NCBI RefSeq assembly: GCF_046054155.1
Contig: NZ_JBEQCT010000003.1
Coordinates: forward strand, 186,001-250,000
Origin: Celerinatantimonas yamalensis
GTDB lineage: Bacteria > Pseudomonadota > Gammaproteobacteria > Enterobacterales > Celerinatantimonadaceae
Direction: 5' to 3'
DNA: 64,000 bases
Made by a program: the position numbers and the translations under genes
The notes under the pieces: generated by a model
The model's database searches: none
What the model was told of the DNA's origin: nothing
Seen by the model: only the letters and a program-made list of their open reading frames with translations
Shown here: positions 59,653 to 64,000 of the stretch, piece by piece
Numbering within the stretch: position 1 is the stretch's first letter
Layout of the letters: each line of letters begins with the position of its first letter

Positions 59653-60885
59653 ATGGGTTTTACCTCGTTAGGCCTTAGCGCGCCAATTCTTAAAGCGATC
59701 CAAGAGAAGGGGTATAAAGAGCCTTCGGCGATTCAGTTGCAGGCGATCCCCGCGGTACTCGCTGGGCGCGATGTCATGGCTGCTGCGCAAACGGGAACAG
59801 GTAAAACCGCCAGCTTTGCCTTACCTATTTTAGAGCGACTTATTCATGGGCCCCGCGTGCAAGCGAATCAAGTTCGCGCTTTGATCTTAACGCCAACGCG
59901 TGAGTTAGCCGCTCAGATCCAAGAAAACATCGTCACATATGGCCGTTATCTGCCGTTAAGAAGCGCGGTGGTTTTCGGTGGGGTAAAAATTAATCCGCAG
60001 ATGCTTAACATGCGCAAAGGTGCGGATATTTTAGTCGCGACTCCAGGGCGGGTACTCGACCTTTATCGACAAAATGCGCTTCGATTTAATCAGTTGGAAA
60101 TATTGGTATTCGATGAAGCGGATCGTATGCTGGATATGGGCTTTATCGATGAAATTCGCCACATTCTTAATCGCTTGCCCGTTAAACGTCAAAACTTGCT
60201 ATTTTCAGCCACGTTTTCTGATGAGATCCGTGCACTGGCACAAACGATCGTAAGCAATCCGGTTGAAATATCGGTGAGTCCAGCTAATTCGGCTGCAATC
60301 ACCATTGAACAGTGTATTTATCCGGCGGATGTCAAACAGAAAGCGCCGATGCTGGTTAAGCTCATCAATGATGGGAATTGGCAGCAGGTGCTGGTTTTTA
60401 CGCGCACTAAGCAAAGTGCCAATCGGTTAGTAACCTATCTCACTCAGCAAGGTTTCAGTGCAAGTGCAATTCATGGTGATAAAAGCCAAGGGGCTCGCAC
60501 TCAAGCTTTAGCCGATTTTAAATCTGGGACGGTTCGGCTGTTAGTGGCCACTGATCTGGCCGCGCGGGGCTTGGATATTCCTCAATTGCCGCAAGTGGTG
60601 AACTTTGAGCTACCTAAAGTCGCGCAAGATTATATTCACCGCATTGGTCGAACAGGGCGCGCAGGGGAGGCAGGACATGCAATTTCATTAGTCAGTGCCA
60701 TCGAAGCGCCAGAGCTGTTTGCCATTGAACGTTTGATTCAACAATTGCTACCTCGTTTACAGCTCCCCAGTTACCTGCCCACCAATGAATTAGCAGAATC
60801 GAAGCTTGATACGCGTCCGATTAAACCGAAAAAGCCAAAAAAGCCCAAAAAAGCTAAGGTGCCAAACAGCTCACCACTTTGCTGA
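59653..60885 (+). CDS. rhlE: DEAD-box RNA helicase (RhlE-like)
   Basis: This 410-residue protein has all DEAD-box motifs: Q-motif SAIQLQAIPAVLAGRDV, I AAQTGTGKT, Ia PTRELAAQ, Ib TPGR, II VFDEADRMLDMGF, III SATFSDE, and the C-terminal-domain motifs TDLAARGLDIPQLPQVVNFE and HRIGRTGRAGEAG. A basic KPKKPKKPKK tail follows. The layout is that of RhlE, involved in ribosome assembly and cold growth. GAGAGT precedes the ATG. Confidence 0.9.
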   Translation: MGFTSLGLSAPILKAIQEKGYKEPSAIQLQAIPAVLAGRDVMAAAQTGTGKTASFALPILERLIHGPRVQANQVRALILTPTRELAAQIQENIVTYGRYLPLRSAVVFGGVKINPQMLNMRKGADILVATPGRVLDLYRQNALRFNQLEILVFDEADRMLDMGFIDEIRHILNRLPVKRQNLLFSATFSDEIRALAQTIVSNPVEISVSPANSAAITIEQCIYPADVKQKAPMLVKLINDGNWQQVLVFTRTKQSANRLVTYLTQQGFSASAIHGDKSQGARTQALADFKSGTVRLLVATDLAARGLDIPQLPQVVNFELPKVAQDYIHRIGRTGRAGEAGHAISLVSAIEAPELFAIERLIQQLLPRLQLPSYLPTNELAESKLDTRPIKPKKPKKPKKAKVPNSSPLC

Positions 60886-61134
60886 ATCATTGCTCACATC
60901 AAATATCGCGAGGGTGTCCATTTAACGGATGGGTATCCACTCGTGGCATTTATACCACCCGTTACACATTGTAGACAATCCGGCTCGTTCATAACATATC
61001 GTTAATGGACTGTTCTGTCTGTTTAACCGTTAGTCGTTTGCGTTATTTTAGGGCGATAAATCACTTTATTCGTGCAACTTGTTTGTTATGCATTCAAAGT
61101 GGTAGGCATTATGTATATATGTAAATTTAGTCTG

Positions 61135-61150
61135 TGTACCAAATGGTACA
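61135..61150. promoter_or_regulatory. Palindrome upstream of codB
   Basis: TGTACCA-AA-TGGTACA is a perfect 16-bp palindrome, 19 bp upstream of a sigma-54-type -24 element. It resembles, but is 1 bp shorter than, an NtrC site (TGCACC-N5-GGTGCA). It could serve an enhancer-binding protein or the PucR regulator encoded downstream. Confidence 0.5.
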
Positions 61151-61168
61151 TATGGTTGATACGGTCTG

Positions 61169-61184
61169 TTGGCACAATACTTGT
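61169..61184 (+). promoter_or_regulatory. Sigma-54 promoter of codB
   Basis: TTGGCAC-AATAC-TTGT has the -24 GG and -12 TG dinucleotides with the exact 5-bp gap between TGGCAC and TTG expected for sigma-54 (consensus TGGCACG-N4-TTGC). It lies about 40 bp before the codB start, so the predicted transcript begins near 61195. This fits nitrogen-controlled cytosine use. Confidence 0.65.
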
Positions 61185-61222
61185 TTAATCATTGCTTAAC
61201 TCATCTTCAAAGGAATGGCGCG

Positions 61223-62479
61223 ATGCAAGAAAACAATGATTATCCATTAAGCGAAGTACCCCCCAATAGCCGCAAAGGCTTCATTTCGATGGTAGCGGTT
61301 TTACTGGGATTTACCTTCTTTACCTCAACCATGTGGGCTGGTGGGCAATTAGGAAGCGCCTTCGCGATCGATCAATTGCTGACGGTTCTTTTCGTCGGAA
61401 ATCTCATTTTAGGCGTGTACGCGGCTGCATTGGCTTATATTGCCTACAAAACTGGGCTCAATACGGTATTACTAGGGCGTTACTGTTTTGGTGAATATGG
61501 CAGTAAGTTATCTGATTTTGTTTTAGGGTTCACCCAGATTGGTTGGTATGCCTGGGGCGTGGCGACCATTGCCATCGTCTTGATCAAACTGTGTCATATC
61601 AGTGAAGCGTGGCAAGTCCCGCTGGTGATTATTTTTGGTTTTGGTTTTTGTATCTCGGCATCGATTGGTTATCGCGCTATGGAGCTTCTATCTAAAATAT
61701 CGGTCCCCGCGATGTTGGTTTTTATTGGGATCTGTTTTTATCAAGGATTGGTTCATATTGGTGGTGTAACAGAGCTATTGCATATCGAACCTAAGCAAAC
61801 GATGGGGTTTAGTGCGGCCATTACGGTAGTGATTGGGACATTTATTAGTGGGGGAACTCAGGCAACGAACTGGAGCCGTTTTTCAAAAACGGGCAAGATT
61901 GCAGTCATTTCGACATTGTTGGCATTTTTTATCGGCAATGGCTTAATGGTTTTTGTGGGGGCTTTCGGGGCGATGATCTATCAACAGGCTGATATTGTTG
62001 ATGTACTGGCCGCACAAGGGTTCATCTTGCTTGCCGTATTGATGCTGTTCGCAAATATTTGGACCACGCAAGATAACACGATTTATAACTTTGCTGCAGC
62101 TGGTTGTAACTTATTTCGTACTGATAAACGCCGCACAATTACAGTGATTGGTGCGGCAATTGGAACAGTTCTAGCGCTATTTGGCATGTATAACTACTTG
62201 ATCCCGTTCTTGGTTTTATTAGGCACCTTTATCCCGCCCATTGGCGCTATTATTATGGCGAACTTTTGGGTGATCCACCGTGCTAATCCCCCCCAATTAT
62301 CGGATATTGAGCTGCCAGATTTTGATTTTCAAGGATTGGCAGCCTATGGCCTTGGTTCACTTGCTGCTTACTTATCGCCTTGGATGCCACCTGTCGTGGG
62401 CATGCTGGTCGCGAGTATTAGTTATGTCCTGCTGGTCATGCTTTTCTCGCTGCGCCAACGCGTTGTCAAAATAGGGTAA
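61223..62479 (+). CDS. codB: Cytosine permease
   Basis: This 418-residue NCS1-family transporter uses ATG 61223 (AAAGGA upstream); E. coli CodB has 419 residues. It has 12 hydrophobic helices with SEVPPNSRKGFISMVAVLLG, the substrate region TMWAGGQLGSAF and GTFISGGTQATNWSRF. It imports cytosine by cation symport. It is first in an operon with a PucR-type regulator and a cytosine deaminase, and a sigma-54-type promoter lies upstream. Confidence 0.9.
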   Translation: MQENNDYPLSEVPPNSRKGFISMVAVLLGFTFFTSTMWAGGQLGSAFAIDQLLTVLFVGNLILGVYAAALAYIAYKTGLNTVLLGRYCFGEYGSKLSDFVLGFTQIGWYAWGVATIAIVLIKLCHISEAWQVPLVIIFGFGFCISASIGYRAMELLSKISVPAMLVFIGICFYQGLVHIGGVTELLHIEPKQTMGFSAAITVVIGTFISGGTQATNWSRFSKTGKIAVISTLLAFFIGNGLMVFVGAFGAMIYQQADIVDVLAAQGFILLAVLMLFANIWTTQDNTIYNFAAAGCNLFRTDKRRTITVIGAAIGTVLALFGMYNYLIPFLVLLGTFIPPIGAIIMANFWVIHRANPPQLSDIELPDFDFQGLAAYGLGSLAAYLSPWMPPVVGMLVASISYVLLVMLFSLRQRVVKIG

Positions 62480-62482
62480 TCG

Positions 62483-63655
62483 ATGCTGACTGTGCGAGAT
62501 ATTCCCAGCATTCAAGGGTTGCAATCCATTCAAATCCGAGCTGGTATGGTAGGAATCGATAAGGCCATTCGTTGGCCTTATATTGCAGAAGATCATGAAT
62601 TAGCCCCATGGCTGGTCGGTGGCGAAGTGATCTTTATTACCGGCATCAATCGTAGCTGGTCCAATAGTAGTTTTCAGCGGTTGCTTCAAGTCACCCAAGC
62701 GAAGAATGTTGCAGCCATTGTGGTTTTAACCGGCTCTCGTCATATTCCAAGCTTAAGCCCTGAGTGGATGGCGTTGGCCAATCAATTTCAAATCCCATTG
62801 TTGGAGCAGCCTTACTCTTTGGCGATGGTAACCGTCACTGAACGATTATCCAATGCCATTGTTCAAGAGTCATTTGCTCAGCGTTCCAAGCAATGGTTTT
62901 TGTTGCAGCTTATCGAAAATCCATCTCTGCCAGAAGCGATAACCTTAGAACAAGCTAAAGGAATTGGCTTGCCAATCAACAGTTTGTTGAGTGTAGCGAT
63001 GGTCTTACCAAATGCGAGTGTAAGCGATCATATTGATTTTTGGTCATTTACCTTGCGTGAATTTTTAGTCGCCGAACATAGCCCATTTCCATTAATTGAA
63101 TATCGAACCGGCTGGCTCCTTATCTTGCCTCTAGTTGATGAGTGCCATACGCAAGATGTGATGCCGATTTGGCAACAACTCCATCACACGCTAAAGAGGC
63201 GACAGCTTCCCTCAACGATTGGAGTCAGCCATGGTCAATCGCTAAAACAGCTGAATTTACTGATCCGACAAGCGAGGCAGTGTAGTGAATTTATTTATCG
63301 CCACCATCGTGGCCAGCTTTTTCATCACAAGACATTTGCGTTGCAGCAACTCTTTACTGCCGTTGATGATGTACCACTTTTGCAGCATTTCTGTCGTCGT
63401 ATGCTCGGAGCGCTTTATCAGACAAGTGATCGCGAGCTATTATTCATCAAACAGACACTTGCTAACTATTTTGCCTCTTTATGTTCAGTGCGACGTACGG
63501 CTCAGCAGATGGGCATTCATCGCAATACCGTTAGCGCCAGATTACAAAAATTTGAACAATTGACTCATCTTTCTTTAGCCGATGCGGGCCATCGCCTCGC
63601 GGTGCAAAATGCACTGCAAATCGACGCCTTTATTTTGCCGCCCGATGAATCTTAG
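62483..63655 (+). CDS. PucR-family transcriptional regulator
   Basis: This 390-residue protein begins with a PucR sensor domain (LTVRDIPSIQGLQSIQIRAG ... WLVGGEVIFITGIN). It ends with the HTH_30 motif (FASLCSVRRTAQQMGIHRNT followed by VSARLQKFEQL). PucR-like proteins regulate purine or pyrimidine catabolism. It lies 3 bp after codB and 8 bp before codA, between the transporter and the enzyme, so it is probably a pathway-specific activator sensing cytosine or a product. Confidence 0.88.
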   Translation: MLTVRDIPSIQGLQSIQIRAGMVGIDKAIRWPYIAEDHELAPWLVGGEVIFITGINRSWSNSSFQRLLQVTQAKNVAAIVVLTGSRHIPSLSPEWMALANQFQIPLLEQPYSLAMVTVTERLSNAIVQESFAQRSKQWFLLQLIENPSLPEAITLEQAKGIGLPINSLLSVAMVLPNASVSDHIDFWSFTLREFLVAEHSPFPLIEYRTGWLLILPLVDECHTQDVMPIWQQLHHTLKRRQLPSTIGVSHGQSLKQLNLLIRQARQCSEFIYRHHRGQLFHHKTFALQQLFTAVDDVPLLQHFCRRMLGALYQTSDRELLFIKQTLANYFASLCSVRRTAQQMGIHRNTVSARLQKFEQLTHLSLADAGHRLAVQNALQIDAFILPPDES

Positions 63656-63663
63656 GGACTTTT

Positions 63664-64000
63664 ATGAAAATTATTAATGCTCGATTACGCCATCAAGACG
63701 CTCTTTTTAGTATTGATTGCCAAAATGGCCGTTTCAGTGAGATCACCGCGCAAGCAGGGCTGATTGATGCACCTTGTGATATCAATGCTAACGCGCAGCT
63801 TCTCTGTGCGCCTTTTGTTGAACCGCATATTCATCTCGATGCTGTGCTGACCGCTGGTGAGCCACATTGGAATAACAGCGGAACATTATTTGAGGGTATT
63901 GAGTGCTGGGCAAAGCGCAAAGAACTGCTCACTCTCAGCGATGTTCAAAAGCGGGTATATAAAACAGCTGAGTTGTTAATCAGCCACGGAGTGCAATATA
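63664..64000 (+). CDS. codA: Cytosine deaminase, N-terminal part (cut by window end)
   Basis: The 112 visible codons contain the metal-binding PFVEPHIHLDAVLTAGEPHW (HxH) and the CodA-type WNNSGTLFEGIECWAKRKEL with LTLSDVQKRVYKTAELLISH. CodA converts cytosine to uracil and ammonia. It is the third gene of the codB-pucR-codA operon and continues past the window. Confidence 0.9.
   Translation, partial: MKIINARLRHQDALFSIDCQNGRFSEITAQAGLIDAPCDINANAQLLCAPFVEPHIHLDAVLTAGEPHWNNSGTLFEGIECWAKRKELLTLSDVQKRVYKTAELLISHGVQY

Noticed and set aside
1..64000. tRNA and rRNA genes
   Set aside because: No cloverleaf-like T-loop (GGTTCGAATC) or rRNA sequence was recognised by eye; a tRNAscan run would settle it.

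Overview
The window reads as chromosomal DNA of a marine-type gammaproteobacterium, most likely Vibrionaceae. Two of its recombination sites (about 12.9 and 13.7 kb) closely resemble the Vibrio cholerae repeat (VCR) class of integron attC sites. The core genes in the right half (AcrAB-type pump, RhlE, CodAB, DedA) are also typical of gammaproteobacteria. The genus is inferred from the sequence alone and was not verified.

Left edge, 1-4.9 kb: an AraC-type regulator cut by the window edge faces an SDR oxidoreductase. These are followed by IS3-family wreckage and a GC-rich DUF748/AsmA-like gene that looks imported. Accessory region, 4.9-33 kb: a patchwork of short, mostly plus-strand genes, many followed by attC-like sites. 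They include GNAT acetyltransferases, alpha/beta hydrolases, a HAD phosphatase, methyltransferases, an RraA-like protein, an HD phosphohydrolase, 2H ligase and P-loop kinase genes, DUF3781, DUF3297, DUF523 and PhzF. No integron integrase is visible, so this resembles an integrase-less attC cluster or an eroded superintegron. Mixed into it are a hipBA toxin-antitoxin pair, IS3 fragments, a broken REP-associated transposase with REP-like repeats, phage remnants (Rha and gpU-like tail protein), several pseudogenes (cytidine deaminase, ABM monooxygenase, an MCP-hydrolase-like gene) and an orphan protein whose leader resembles cargo of extracellular contractile injection systems.

Right half, 33-64 kb: more ordinary operons. 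A minus-strand aromatic-catabolism set (flavoprotein hydroxylase, extradiol-type dioxygenase, FAH hydrolase) faces an IclR regulator. A TetR regulator faces a complete RND efflux operon. A LysR regulator faces a carboxymuconolactone decarboxylase-like / tautomerase / DUF4865 operon. Next come a SIMPL protein, VIT-type metal transporter, coiled-coil protein, CDF exporter and DedA protein, then a sugar porter with fructokinase, and RhlE. The window ends in codB-pucR-codA (cytosine use), preceded by a good sigma-54 promoter sequence.

No rRNA, tRNA or CRISPR array was recognised. Divergent regulator/operon pairs carry clear palindromes in their shared intergenic regions (TetR, LysR and a MarR promoter), which gives testable regulatory predictions.
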